Shown here one piece after another: positions 13,901-26,020 of a stretch of DNA of 64,000 nt; positions within the stretch are counted from its first letter, which is position 1, and every line of letters begins with the position of its first letter. The translations under genes were made by a program, and so were the position numbers. The notes beneath the pieces were generated by a model, which worked only from the letters and a program-made list of their open reading frames with translations, had not been told where the DNA came from and did no database searches. Source of the DNA: Pachypanchax playfairii (lineage: Eukaryota > Chordata > Actinopteri > Cyprinodontiformes > Aplocheilidae); contig SSNP01000041.1 of assembly GCA_006937955.1 (NCBI GenBank), positions 889,264 to 953,263 on the forward strand, read 5' to 3'.

Positions 13901-14150
13901 TACAAGGTTAATTCCGCCAGTAGCATAAGCTTGTTTCAAAGATTAAGTCCTACAACTCTAAATACACACGGTCTGTACAGTGAAACTGTGAATGATTCAT
14001 TAAATCAGTTCTGGTTTCTTTGATCTCTCATCCATTACTTTGATAACTGTAGCAGTTCTAATACATGCAAACAAGCGCTGACCTCCGGGGATGCAGCATT
14101 TGTCTGAACCAAAATCTATGTGGGGTCCCTGGAAAAGGGGCATAAGTGTG
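13901..14150 (+). pseudogene. 18S ribosomal RNA gene fragment (5' domain), decayed
   Basis: The first 20 bases align with the conserved 18S start TACCTGGTTGATCCTGCCAG at about 15 of 20 positions. The similarity then continues in order: 'agtagcata.gcttgt.tcaa', 'agattaag', 'tacacacgg..tgtacagtg' style blocks, 'tcattaaatcagtt', 'tttgataactgt', 'ctaatacatgcaaac' and 'gcgctgacctccggggatgc'. These correspond to roughly the first 200 nt of eukaryotic 18S rRNA. Many substitutions and small deletions (for example loss of 'tagag' before 'ctaatacatg') show that it cannot be functional. Past about 14150 the match fades. It sits in an SLC2A13 intron, antisense to the gene, far from any rDNA array. The identification is from memory of the 18S sequence and was not run as an alignment. 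Confidence 0.85.
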
Positions 14151-16077
14151 GGGGACTTAATCATTGTAGGGCCCCCTTGTTTATCTCTGGTGGTAGATTT
14201 AAAGGGACCAAGTGGGACAGGGTCTATCGTCGAAAATGAACCCCCGAAACAAGGTTCGGCACAAGGCGCCCGCAAGTGTTGGTGACTTAGCCTTAGACAC
14301 AAAGTTTCATTATTGGAATGACCTCTGTTGTGGACTGGCTATAATAAAACTGAACTGATTAGAATTTCATTCAGCCGACAATTTTAAACATTCAGACTCT
14401 TTTCAGAGTCATCTAGATGTCCATATTTATAGATAAATTCCCAGGCAGCTGGATTTTTGTGTTTTATAGTTTAGAATCACAATAATAGAGAAACGCTCCT
14501 TTTCTGGACGAAACACACAATTTGAGATGTTTTAAATTGGGATATTTGATCTGGTTTAAGTGTCACAACAATCAACAATGACAACAACTATTCTTCTGTC
14601 CTATTCCTGCACATAGTAGCAGAGCTTTACTCAATCAGTCTATTATGATTCAGTCATGACAGACAGATGATTCATTCAGTCACCTGTTATATGGATTTAT
14701 TTTAAACTACCACCCTTTTACAGAACAAGACTGTATGGTTTTGTGTAAGAAACCATTTGAAGCATCTGGTTAGGTATGAATTAGAATATGCTAAGGCTTG
14801 TTGGGAACACTGTATACCAGATTATCTAAAAAAAGCAATGGTGTACCACATTCTGTAAGTCCTGAGTAATTCTTCACTTAATGCTACTTTTCTGCTGAAT
14901 TCTCCCAATTAAAGCAACTCATGCACCATCACTACCACCAAAATGAAGAACATATTTCTTTAAAGACCATAAAAGAAATCTGTCTTAGGCTCGTCTTCAT
15001 TATATTTAATGAGGAAGCATTTTGACAATGATTAGTTTTCATTTTGTGCATAAATTGATAAGAAAGATGTTTGTGAATCTGGGTACGGGATCCGTCAGGA
15101 AGTAGAAGTCATCCACTAATTGGGGGTCAGTATTTCAATTCTTTGATCGTTCAATCTCCAATTCAGTGGGTAAGAAACTGAAACTCTAATTGCTCATCAT
15201 ATGCAGTTACTATGTGACAGATATGTGCAGGATGTCATAGGAGACGGGATGTGAGAACGATGTCATCATAAGTACATCGAGTAGTTGCTAGGACAGCAAT
15301 AAACATATGTTCAACTTAGTAAGAATTTTTAATTATGTATCACTTGAACACCGTCAAAACCAAATGAGAAGTAATAGTTGTTGTGTTTGTTAGAGGTGTG
15401 TGGCATTATGGCATAAGCGTCAAGGAAGGTGATAGGTGGACAACTTCACCATTAACTTTCTTCAAGTGGACATTTATCTTCAGGTTTGCACATTTCTCAG
15501 AAAAAAATCTTTTAAATAATTTAATTTTTCTGACAGTGGCAACAGTATCTTAAGACTCCGCAACAAAACTCATCTGAACTGGCTTGTTCCACACATACGG
15601 CACAAAAGATTAAGCTGAACTCCAGTCACAGAACAAAGAACAGGAACAAATTTTTTTAAAGGTACAATATGTAAGAATTTTACAGTGATATAATCACACA
15701 ACAGTCTAATGTCCCACTGATGTTGAAAATAAAGTCACATTGTAACAGATCTTGATCTCAGTCGGCTGGGTGGTCGCTAGTTTCTGTCATTTTAAAAACG
15801 CTGGTCCAGACTGGACCACATGTGAGTCTACAAGGCTGCCAAGTCTTCAACACAAGCAGCTGTAATTCAACAACGAGCGGCAGCAAAAAGTAAGAAACCA
15901 CCACATCCTTCCAACTGAGCAGCCGAGCTGCACATGATGGGGCGTTCAAATGCACTTAGGAAAACTCAACGCTGAACAAATAGACCTTTATACATTCCCT
16001 AAAATTGAACAAATACAAGAGAAACTAAACGAGGATCAACATCAGAATTGGCGTGAGTGGCTAAAAGCGGACTGTTT

Positions 16078-17168
16078 GTTTTGTCGCTATCTAAGCTTGG
16101 CATCTCGGGACCGGTCCTCTCGTGGTTCACCTCGTACCTTGCGGAAAGATCTTTCAGAGTCTCGTGGCATGGACAGATGTCCAGTCTGCATGAGCTGGCG
16201 ACGGGTGTCCCGCAGGGCTCGGTCCTTGGTCCTCTCCTCTTCTCTTTATACACCACCTCATTAGGCGAGATCATTCGCTCCCATGGCTTCTCATACCATT
16301 GCTATGCTGACGACACTCAGCTCCTCCTCTCGTTCCCTCCAGACGATACATCCGTCTCAGTGCGGATATCTGCTTGCCTCTCAGATATCTCGGCGTGGAT
16401 GAGGGATCGCCACCTTCAGCTTAATCTGTCCAAAACTGACCTCATTGTCTGTCCTGCCAGTAACTCCTTACCTCCTCAGATAAGAGTGCAGCTTGACTCC
16501 ATCACGCTGTTCCCCAAAACCTCCGCCAGAAACCTTGGTGTCATACTGGACAACCAGCTGTCCTTCAAAGAGCAGGTTAACTCCGTAGCTCGCTCATGTC
16601 GATTCGCGCTTTACAACATCAGGAAAATCAGAGCCTTCCTCACAGACCACACCACACAGCTTCTGGTCCAGGCCCTGGTCTTGTCCCGGATCGACTACTG
16701 CAACTCATTGCTGGCCGGTCTTCCGGCGTCCTCGGTTAAACCTCTGCAGATGATTCAGAACGCAGCAGCACGTCTGGTCTTCAACCAGCCCAAGAGGGCT
16801 CATGTCACTCCGCTGCTCATTTCCCTGCACTGGCTTCCAGTTGCAGCACGCATCAAATACAAAGCTCTGCTTCTGGCTTACCAGACTCTAACACACACAG
16901 CTCCTACCTACCTTCACTCCTTCATCCAAACCTACATTCCCACGCGTCAGCTACGCTCAGCCGCTGAAAGACGCCTAGCGCTTCCACCANNNNNNNNNNA
17001 AAATTGTTACACTTGATGTATCAGCGTCGGAATTAAACTGGACTCCAAACAGTCCGCCTCCTTATAATTTTTTTCCTTCTCTTTGAATTCTTGCTTGTAT
17101 GTTCTCTCAATGTAAGTCGCTTTGGATAAAAGCGTCTGCTAAATGACAGTAGTAGTAGTAGTAGTAGT
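16078..17168 (+). mobile_element. 5'-truncated L2-like LINE, copy b, with partial reverse transcriptase
   Basis: An open frame at about 16080-16989 encodes roughly 300 residues of non-LTR reverse transcriptase. It runs from LSKLGISGPVLSWFTSYL through TGVPQGSVLGPLLF (motif 4 region) and the catalytic YADDTQLLL, then LNLSKTDLIV, NLGVILDNQLSF, and the thumb and C-terminal segment LQMIQNAAARLVFNQPKRAH with LHWLPV. The palm is cut upstream, so no endonuclease and no start remain. An N gap at 16990-16999 replaces the end of the ORF; the shared 3' UTR and (AGT)n tail follow. The frame is uninterrupted and close to copy c, which suggests a young family. L2/CR1-group membership is inferred from these motifs. 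Confidence 0.88.
16990..16999. other. Assembly gap
   Basis: Ten N in LINE copy b. Comparison with copy c shows that about 200 bp of LINE sequence is missing here, so the N count is only nominal. Confidence 0.95.
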
Positions 17169-18745
17169 TTTCTACATGATCTGCGGGACACAGATTTGAC
17201 GACAAGGTCTAATTCTTACATACTGTAACTTTAAATCTTTTCAAAAGTGCATTTGTACAAATAAATGACTTGAAGAAAATACACTTGCATGTCACATAAA
17301 TGGACATAGTTTTACCCAGTGATGAGACTAATTACATCACAAATAGAGTATAATCAAGAAAAGCTGATAAAGATAAACCCAAAACACATTTGATTTGATA
17401 TAAATTATAACCTAATATCAAAATAAAGCATGATGAGAAAGTATAAAAACAGGGAATATGTTAGGAACTTTTAGTAAATGACACACTGTGAGTGAAAATC
17501 TCACTTACTTTGTCACAAATAGCATGAAATGCCTTCACAGTAAGATTATACAAACCTTAACTAAACACAAGGACGCGACTCAGTTGGGAAAATAGTTATC
17601 TAAGCTAACTGTTCACAGTGTGAGATCTTTACAGGCACTTTTGTAGGATGCGGTTATCCCTGTGGACACATTTTAATGGCAGGTGTAAACATATCGTGAT
17701 CTTGACACCACCTTGATGAAAGTCGCCGTGACGCTCGGTGAAAGTGGGTCACTGTTGATGCGGCCACTGCGGCAGGTAGAGCAGAAGATTGGCAGATGTA
17801 TAAATCAGTGACAGATAAGTGGAGAGAGACTGTGACACATTTAGTTTGTCCCCTCTACAGTTCAGTGAGCTGACGACAGGCAATGAAGAGAAATACATGA
17901 CCGAAGAGGCAGACGATCAATGCGGAGACAGTCGCTCAGACACAAAGAAAAGAGGCAGATTCAGAGCTTCATCTCTGTTAAAAACAGCTGATTCCTTCTG
18001 AACGCTCATCCTCTGCTTATCCTCCAGTCTGTTTAGCTGTCAGGACTCATTCACACGCACACACGAGTTCACTGTGTGATGCATGGACACATCACGCACA
18101 GCCATGTGCAAAAAAAAAACTAAACAAAAACACATATATACATATAGTTTCACATTTCAAGCAGACACGCCCCATACAAGAACACACTCATCCCCACTGC
18201 TCTCACCTACTGCTGGTTGCTAGGCAACAGCACAAATCCACAGATTGTTTACAGAGCCTTGTAATATGGTTCGTTTCAGAGAGGGTGGGGGCACAGACGG
18301 ATGACACAATCTCCTCAGATGGAAAGATATGAGGAATAAAGGAGGGACGGCAGTGCGTCCATTCACACAAGCGGGCTGTAATACAGTGAGGGCACTGCTC
18401 CCTTGTGAATGATGCACTTTGAAAGATGAAAGAAATTGGATTTAACAGTGTGTTTCTCAGGCAAACACATTTGTCTTGATTTCTTGCATTCAAGGGGAAT
18501 GCCTTACTCATATTTAGTGTTATGTATTGTTATTTTTTTTTAAATATAATTTCTGATGCTGACAAAAACACACTTTTTGAACTTTTTTTTTTAACCTTTT
18601 GCATTGTAAATGTGTTGTTATTGTGATTTAAAAAAAAAAAAAACAAGCATAAGAATCTGAAAACTACTGCCACACACACAACAGTAAATCATCTGGACTG
18701 TGTTGACTGGTAAAGACTCGTTTTTTTTTTTTTTTGGTTACTCAC

Positions 18746-18854
18746 ATAACCGTGTTGATGCCTGAAAGCTGCTGGAACATCTGAAGACCACAGCCCACCA
18801 GGAGAGCTCGGCGAGTAGGAGGGTAGGTCAGCATCCGCCAGATCACGGGACCAT
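18746..18854 (-). CDS. slc2a13: SLC2A13 exon 4
   Basis: 109-bp exon, residues 316-351 plus two bases. It is too short for a simple ORF screen and was found by matching the phase and the family sequence. The acceptor is GTCTTCAG; the split codon gives D316, followed by GPVIWRMLTYPPTRRALLVG and then CGLQMFQQLSGINTV. The QQLSGIN motif opens TM7, part of the substrate site in GLUT-type carriers. The donor is AT/GTGAGT (plus 18740-18745), phase 2, so the next exon should begin with G to complete a methionine. A homopolymer of 15 or more A (minus strand) begins only a few bases past the donor. Confidence 0.93.
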
Positions 18855-19427
18855 CTGAAGACACAAGCAACGGCACAGCAGAAATTAATTAAAAACTCAG
18901 CACAACTTATAAGCTGTAAAAGAAACTCGTTTATAGATAAGACACCCCTGATGAGGGAAATAAAACAACAGGACTGGAGCTACTGGATAAATGAAGCATA
19001 AAACAAATCTCTGGCAACAAAGACTTCATCATTTAACAAACTGTTGGTCCATTAATTTATAAAATGACTCAAAAGTTAAATTTTTAATGACAATTGACAA
19101 ACCTCTCCTTAAAGATTATGAAAAAAAGTTTATTTGCTTAAGACGCAGCAATTAAAATTTAAAATAAGTTTCTCGTGTCCACAGCACAGGTAATTGTTAG
19201 TAAGACTTCTTTCCTATTTGGTGTTTGAACAATCACTAACACATATTTACAACTTCAAAAGGAATAAAGTCCTTGTTAAGTACCAAAAAAAAAAAGACAA
19301 ATGCTACATTTTCCATTTAAATGCTAGTATGTTGCTCCTGCAGTTCCCTTGTATTTGTTGTGATGTTGAACAGAGAACCTCCATCGAAAGCTCAGTTGTT
19401 TAGATCACTCTCGCCATTATGACCAAT

Positions 19428-19502
19428 GAACTACATCCCCACACCATGATGCTGCCTCCACCATGCTTCACTGTAAGGATGGTGTACATGGGATGGAGTA
19501 CT
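19428..19502 (-). pseudogene. Tc1 transposase remnant
   Basis: On the minus strand it still reads TILTVKHGGGSIMV, the conserved segment between the first and second catalytic aspartates of Tc1 transposases. Flanks have decayed and no terminal repeat is visible. Confidence 0.7.
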
Positions 19503-21186
19503 TAGCTCTAGTGTTCAGTCTTTTTCTCCTGGATATCTGAGTAGATACCGAAGCATTTATTACAAAATTAACATTGGAACTGAAAGTCAGTGTTTAGTGA
19601 GTCAACAAGTCGATGACATTTGAAGTGTGAGCTCAACTACACAGAGAAATTATGTCAGAACTCAAAAGCACAGTCATGAGCTGTGTGGTGTATTTAATTT
19701 GAATTAAAAATGTATACTTTGGTAATTTTGCATCTGGATCTAAACATCTGCAAATTTTGCATCAGATTTCTTTTCACACTGATGCTTTGATCCAACAACA
19801 TGAGGTGCTGAGGACGTTCTGAGACTTTGTAAGCTGCAAACATCTAACCTCCCTGACAAAAGACAAAATTTGTCTCTGGAGGTTCAGCAAACAGAGATGC
19901 TGCCATTTCTGTTTTTCAGATGATAGATTATCTCAGTGTGGGATGAAGCAAATATCTGAATTCAACTTTTGGCTGGATGGAGTCCGACTTGGCACAAACT
20001 GAGCCAGACTGTGATCTCCAACACACAGATACAACTGGCCTCTCCTCTGGGAGACAGATGTCTTAATAAGATGTGAGAGAGGCTGGACAGGCATGGAGCT
20101 GAGATACAGATACACAATGAGCACCAAGACAATATGAAACATAATGAAGACATTCAAGTCAATGAGCAAACACAAGCACATGCCATCATGTAAACAGGAA
20201 TGCATCAGTCTGCACATGCAACATGGAACATGCAGGCTGATTTTGGAGCAGCTGTGAGTGGGAGGACGCTGGACCAGACTTTGTAAAGAAGGCCCTGCTG
20301 ACACACAACAGAGTCCTGCTTTGGCTGCCTGTTACACTTCTTTTACCAACTTTGTGCCACTTTTTGAGACCAATAACACTATGTTTTTTATTCTTTAACA
20401 ATTGACACACCAACAGGAACAAGGTGTCCATGTCCAGACCATTTATATCTGTAAATACCACAACGATGTCATAATATCTACTCACTCACACTCTTGTGTA
20501 TGGGCTGTTTTACAGAATTACTGTTTATTTTGAATTGCAAAGTCAAAAAGTGACACGAAAATCATCAACACGTTTTTGGTGAAATGTTTATTACAATTTT
20601 AAAATAGTTTTTGGAAAATCCACAGACTAAAATGTGAATTAATGGGATCTGTGGCATTAATAAGGGCTAGTTTATTCAAATAATTGACCTGTGTGGATAA
20701 ATCATAAATCAGAAGAGCAATTGCTCATGAGTTGCACATGTGGCGCTTCCGTGCATCTCCTGATAGTTTTCGTAATTGATCAGTGGTAGACTAGATGAAA
20801 GTTCCAACACACCCGTATGAAGAGAGCAAGAACTCTGCGGCCAGTGTTCATCACAAAATCACCTAAATTTCTCAAGAATTTCTCAAATTGCCCAGATTGC
20901 AGACATATCAACTTCCTGTGCCCACCTGCACGAATGTTCAGGAACTTTACAAACCCATTGTTCATCCTTGAGGGTCCCAAAGATTTCTCAGGCCAGAGAG
21001 GAAATATCATCCTTCTAGCAAGTTCTGATTTGGCAGAACTTCCAAACCAAAACTTGCTGCCCAGAAAAGCTCCAGAGCTCAAGCTCGATGAGCCTAAAAG
21101 ATAATATAGAAACCTTAAAGTTCTGCCATATTATGAAGATAAATAATAATGTATTCAGGTAACCAAAGTGACCAGTTATCTCATTA

Positions 21187-21887
21187 GCTACGTTTACATG
21201 CGCCAAATTTCCCCAATCTGGTTAAAATCTTGGTCGATCGGAATTCCCAAATCCCTGTTTACATGGACACTAACTGAAATGATCTGATCATGCCATGAGT
21301 ACACATACACCAAGCACTCAATCAGGTTAAATGAGTTTAGCATGTGCAAGTTGTCTTTCCGGGGGAAGAAAAAAAAGTAAACAAACTCCGTCCTTTCTGC
21401 ACGTCTTTCCCGCCCCATCGTGTGCTCGAGCTGACTCACGTTATCCCCAATATGAACCCTCTGCGGGTGATTACCTTTATGTTTGTGTTTTTACTGGTCG
21501 CATTAACCAAGCTAGAGGCTGAATACATATTGCTACTGCTCCTCCACCACAGGAGAGGAGAGCAGGATGACAGGATGACTGCACCAGCAGACCACTTCTG
21601 TTTACTTCCCGCTATGTTTTCTACTTGGGTCTGCGAAAGCGGAAAGATGTCACGCTGAAGTTGTACACATGCGCAGTGGGCTTTTTTCACCCTTTCTTTC
21701 CGAATGGGTGTGTACATGCACGTCTATCCGAATGAAGATCGGACAAAACCACCCCTCTCGATCGGAAGTAAATTTCATTCTGATCAGGCTGCATTGGATC
21801 AAAACATTCTGATTGACATGTTTACATGACGGATTTTTTTTCCGATTGGGCGTTTATTCCGCTTAAATGTGCCCATGTAAACGTAGC
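21187..21887. mobile_element. Non-autonomous DNA element with GCTACGTTTACATG ends, 701 bp
   Basis: Inverted ends GCTACGTTTACATG (left) and CATGTAAACGTAGC (right), both flanked by TA. Subterminal motifs such as 'gtttacatgg' and 'gatcggaa' repeat inwards in both orientations. The GC-richer core (about 21360-21690) has short frames, one with a Leu-rich LLLLLHHRR stretch, but no recognisable transposase. Superfamily not assigned. Confidence 0.7.
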
Positions 21888-22886
21888 TAGTGATATTTTA
21901 AACTTACTCAATGAAAATAACTGAGAAAAAATTAATAATGGGAAACCTTCTCATCACCAGTGTTTGATGGCAAGAACACATCAAGGTGGAAATAAAAGGG
22001 TTTGATGTTGTAACAATATTTGGACATTTATGGCCTAATTTGTGCCAGAATATTAAGCAAAGTAAAAAGAAAAGTAGAATTATTACAGCTGTGTTTAGAA
22101 AAATTAGCAGCTTATTCTGGTACTAATGTCTGAATGTATTAAACTCTGCCAACAGTGATGAGGAAGCAAAGTGTTTATAGGCCCAGACATTTCCATGGTG
22201 CTAACTTTGTAGAGTTTGATTGTATCATCTGCAAAGACCAGACCAGACTGTTATCTGATTAGCCCACAGGGAATCAGATTCATGGACAAAAGCCAACAAT
22301 CAAAATACTTTAAACCTGATGGCTGCATGAAGAGAAACAACTCTATACAACACGTGCAATCATACAAAAACAAAATCAAACTTTCTAACTACGTTTTATC
22401 CTCACAAGAACAACCAAACAATACAACCAATTAGTAAAAAACACATCCCAAATACGTCAACCCACATGCTTCTCCCACAAAACACAGCTTCATTTCCTAA
22501 GATGAACACCACCCAGCGGTAATTTAATCAGATGACATATTGAGAGGGAGAGGGATGAAAAACAAACCGCAGGCTTCCAGTCTGCCACAAGCGCAGTTAT
22601 TAGGGCTCATAGTTTGGCAGATATTACATGCAAGTTTTCTCCATTGAGACTTTCCAGTAACATCTGTGTCATTTGTATCCAATCAGTGCTGCAATTATCG
22701 ATAATTTATCCTCTTAAATATATTCTAACTTGTCTTGAGATGATTTGCCCAGTCACATTTGTCAAGCATTAACAATTGTTAAAAAATGTTCTTGTTGTGA
22801 GAATGAAAGGTCATTTATGGCACCTTTTAATGTTTTTATATTTGAACTGCCCAGTTAGATCACAGCTAAATGTCACATTGTTTGGG

Positions 22887-22887
<1 letters not shown>

Positions 22888-22927
<40 letters not shown>
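22888..22927. repeat. (TTA)n microsatellite
   Basis: Uninterrupted TTA tract of about 40 bp. Confidence 0.97.
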
Positions 22928-22929
<2 letters not shown>

Positions 22930-24186
22930 GTTGCCATTTGTTTATCCAACCTCTTCCGTTTTAGGATTTTGGTTTCTTGTATGTTGAGTTTATTAGTGTA
23001 ATCCTCCTGACACTATGATTATCCTTCCCTCAACTTTCCTTGATGGAGTTCATCATTACCTGCTGCTTACCTTCCAATAACCTCTCCCACTGTTTGTACT
23101 CATTGATGTCTAAAACTCATTTTAAAATTCTGCTGTTTGCTAGCTATGTTGTTACTTTGGGTAATTTTTTTGTGTGTTTTTTGACATTTTTTGAGTAAAT
23201 TTTGTTGCTGCCTCATTCACTTTTTTATTTTCTCTATAGAAGTTCTGCTGTTATCTGTACACACCTTACTACAGGTAATCTCAATGGGATTATTGTAATG
23301 AATGCGGGTGTGGCTGTGGTGCAGAACCCAAATGCAAGCAGTTTTCAGTCTTAAAATAAATAATTAAAAACAAAATAGAAACCTGGAATAATAATCACAT
23401 GTTGAGGACCCCTAAATCACAACACCATCTCAATAAATTCTTTTCTCTTTAATATTCTGTAATATTTTATCTTTGGGGGTAGAAAGTGTTAGGAAAAAGA
23501 AAAAAAAGCACATGGTTCTGATTGTCTTTACAGGAAAACTGTCAGGAATTAAGTCACTTGACTTCACCTATTCCCATACTGATTTGCAAATCAATACATT
23601 TATCTCTTATCTATAGGTCAATACGTGGTCAAAAGTAACAGTGGAGCATCAGGTTGACTCAAACAATGTCCAATCAGAACAACAAACTGGGCCAGAAATA
23701 GCTCCCATCCAATCGGATCCAATCACAGCATCCTTGGGATGTAAGCAGCTGGAAGCTGGTCTCCCTTATGTAACAGAGCGAGCGGGGTTGCAATCAGGAA
23801 CTGAGCCGCAGCAATCTCCAACCTCTACCTCCATCTCCCTTCTAATTATTCCTCCACATACTTCCTGTCTCCTTCTCACCTCTTCTGTGCTCCTTCATCA
23901 AAGAGGGATCACAACATTGTGCACTTTACACTGTCAGGATCAGAGCACACGGTTAAGACTGACAGGGAATTAAATTGACATACCTCACACAAATACCTCA
24001 TAACAGAACTAAAATGACTAAAAAACCTTTTTATTGTGTATCAGTTAACAAAATGGTGAAATAGTAACTACCACCATATGTATATGTAAATCCATAAGAT
24101 GCAAGAAACAAGAAAAAATGGGATGAATGTACCAAACTGAACATTTTAAAGCCTAATTTATTAAATAATAGTCAGAAAATGTAGTT

Positions 24187-24500
24187 GAGGTAAATGGCAT
24201 GTACTTGTATAGCGCTTTACTCAGGTCCTACGACCCCCAAAGCTCTTCACACTGCAGTCTGTCATTCACCCATTCACACACACACTCACACGTTTGGTGA
24301 TGATGAACTACACACATGTAGCCACAGCTGCCCTGGGACACACACTGATAGAGGTGAGGCTGCCAAACACTGGCCACCACCAAACAGGCAAGGTGGGTTA
24401 AGTGTCTTGCCCAAGAACACAACGGCCAGAGCAGGGAATCAAACCAGCGACCTTCCAGTTACCAGACGACCAGCTCTACCTCCTGAGCCACGGCCGCCCC
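24187..24500 (-). repeat. tRNA-derived SINE, copy A
   Basis: On the minus strand it begins 'gggcggccgtggctcaggag', with an A-box-like TGGCTCAGGAGGTAGAGC (plus 24473-24490) and a B box GGTTTGATTCC (plus 24435-24445), as in a tRNA-derived Pol III promoter. A body with 'cttgggcaagacacttaacc' follows, then a 3' end 'agcgctatacaagta'. The plus-strand copy at 33161-33440 has the same order of blocks. Confidence 0.75.
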
Positions 24501-26020
24501 AGGTATTTATTGGATAATATTATGATAATAAATTAAACAAATGGCATCTGACACCTGCAGTACTTAGATCTTACATCAACTGATGGAAAGCATCTTTAAG
24601 ATTCAACGCTGCTGGTTCTTAAATAAAATATTTACCCTGTTAAAAAGCTAGATGTCTTATATGGTACTGGGTGACATTGCAGATGACTTTAGGTTGTTTT
24701 TGTAGATTTTTCATCTTTTTTTCTCTGAAATTTAACTTCTCTGTTATGTTAAGCTAAATTACACCTCTGCTGATTGGGGTTCATTTTATAACTAAGTTCT
24801 TCAGTTCTGAAACAGCTCTCATGTGGTAGGAATTTCTATTTTGTCCTCAAGGTAAAAATAACAATAAAAAAAAAAAGATGCTGGTGTAATAAAAAACAAG
24901 TTGCAGCATTATTTGTATTGAGCTCTAATATCTCCAAATTCAAGGCTACATTGTGGAGCAACATGCAGAGGAACACTTGATTCAGCCTACAGCAGCTGGA
25001 TCACAGGGTCATGACAGATGTGAGGCTGACTGCTGCATTGATCACAGCATGATGTTGTTGGAGTGACATCACCCTCACTGGAAAAACAAGGATCACCAAC
25101 TGTAGATTTATTATGAAGAAGAATTGTTACACGAAAGAATTGATCATTTCTGTACTTTTGTACCAAATTTACTTTCCTTTTCAACATTTTTTTTCAAGTA
25201 TCACTAACTTTAAGTCAGTGCATTTAAAGTAAGATTACATCATATCCTAAAGGTCATGTTAATCAGCAGAGGACCACTTATCAGTCAGGTTCTTCTTATA
25301 GTGTATCAATTTATCTATGAACTGCAAGATGGTTCATGACACACACATCACGCTCACTGTGGCTCATTTAATTTGTATACAGACTGTTAAAAGTCGACAT
25401 ATTGTCTTAAACATAAAATATAGACAACTCAAATAAGATTTTCCACAAATTATGCTTTGCTTATAGTCAGATACACAACAAGCTAAAGTTTCTATGAATA
25501 GTTGTCATCAGTGGGCTGCGTATCAGCTGTCCTCTCTAGGAATTAGTGACTGGGATTAAGGGTCTGAGGGTGGGTTCCTACAGGAGTGGCCTTCCTTGTT
25601 TTTGTGTGGACAGTGTGAAGGGTCTAGTTTTTGCTATTCTGTAACAAACTTTTGGCTAATGGCTTAGGATCTCAGATCTTGGACTATCTACAACCTTGGG
25701 GATCTGGTCCCAAGTTGGATGGGATCTCCTTGTCCTCCTGGGGTTGCCTCTCTGGGTGTGGACTGCACATTTTATCCTCCTTTAACCAGTCCCTATCTGT
25801 GGGACATCTGTCACTCTGCCTATCGATCTGACAGAACAAAGTACTCGAATAAATAAATACCCACATATAGAGCTGGGCGATATAAGATTTTTTCATATCA
25901 CGATACAGGTAATACACCTCTCAAGAAGCCTGCGTTTAAAAAGAACCAAAAACAAGATCATATCACGATGTTTTTTTCATTTCAGGCGATAATGATACAT
26001 ATTATAATATAAGCCAAATA

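Larger units (their letters stand above)
15656..17235. mobile_element. MITE split by a LINE insertion
   Basis: Ends are inverted repeats: left AAAGGTACAATATGTAAGAA, right complement AAAGTTACAGTATGTAAGAA, each joined to TTTAAA. Internal blocks recur at 50047-50320. The L2-like LINE copy b (16078-17168) interrupts it between 'gcggactgttt' and 'ttttctacatg'; without it the MITE is about 490 bp. The superfamily is not clear. Confidence 0.75.
1..18745 (-). other. SLC2A13 intron 4, or sequence up to the next exon
   Basis: Downstream of the exon 4 donor. I looked for a continuation encoding the TM7-TM8 region (expected to begin with Tyr-Tyr-Ser) and found none, so the intron probably runs past base 1. 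A short exon could still have been missed by eye. Repeats inside are listed separately; the stretches 1190-1260, 1500-2730, 2880-3900, 5320-6680, 7250-13390, 14300-15650 and 17240-18740 show no gene signal. Confidence 0.7.

Noticed and set aside
13553..13939. 128-codon minus-strand frame and overlapping plus-strand frames
   Set aside because: Open because of GC richness next to the 18S fragment; no recognisable protein and no codon pattern.
22888..22927. Possible CRISPR-like or tandem array
   Set aside because: It is a simple TTA microsatellite; no spaced repeats occur anywhere in the window.
24435..24490. tRNA gene signal (A and B boxes)
   Set aside because: No cloverleaf can be completed; the boxes belong to a SINE that has a second copy at 33161-33440.
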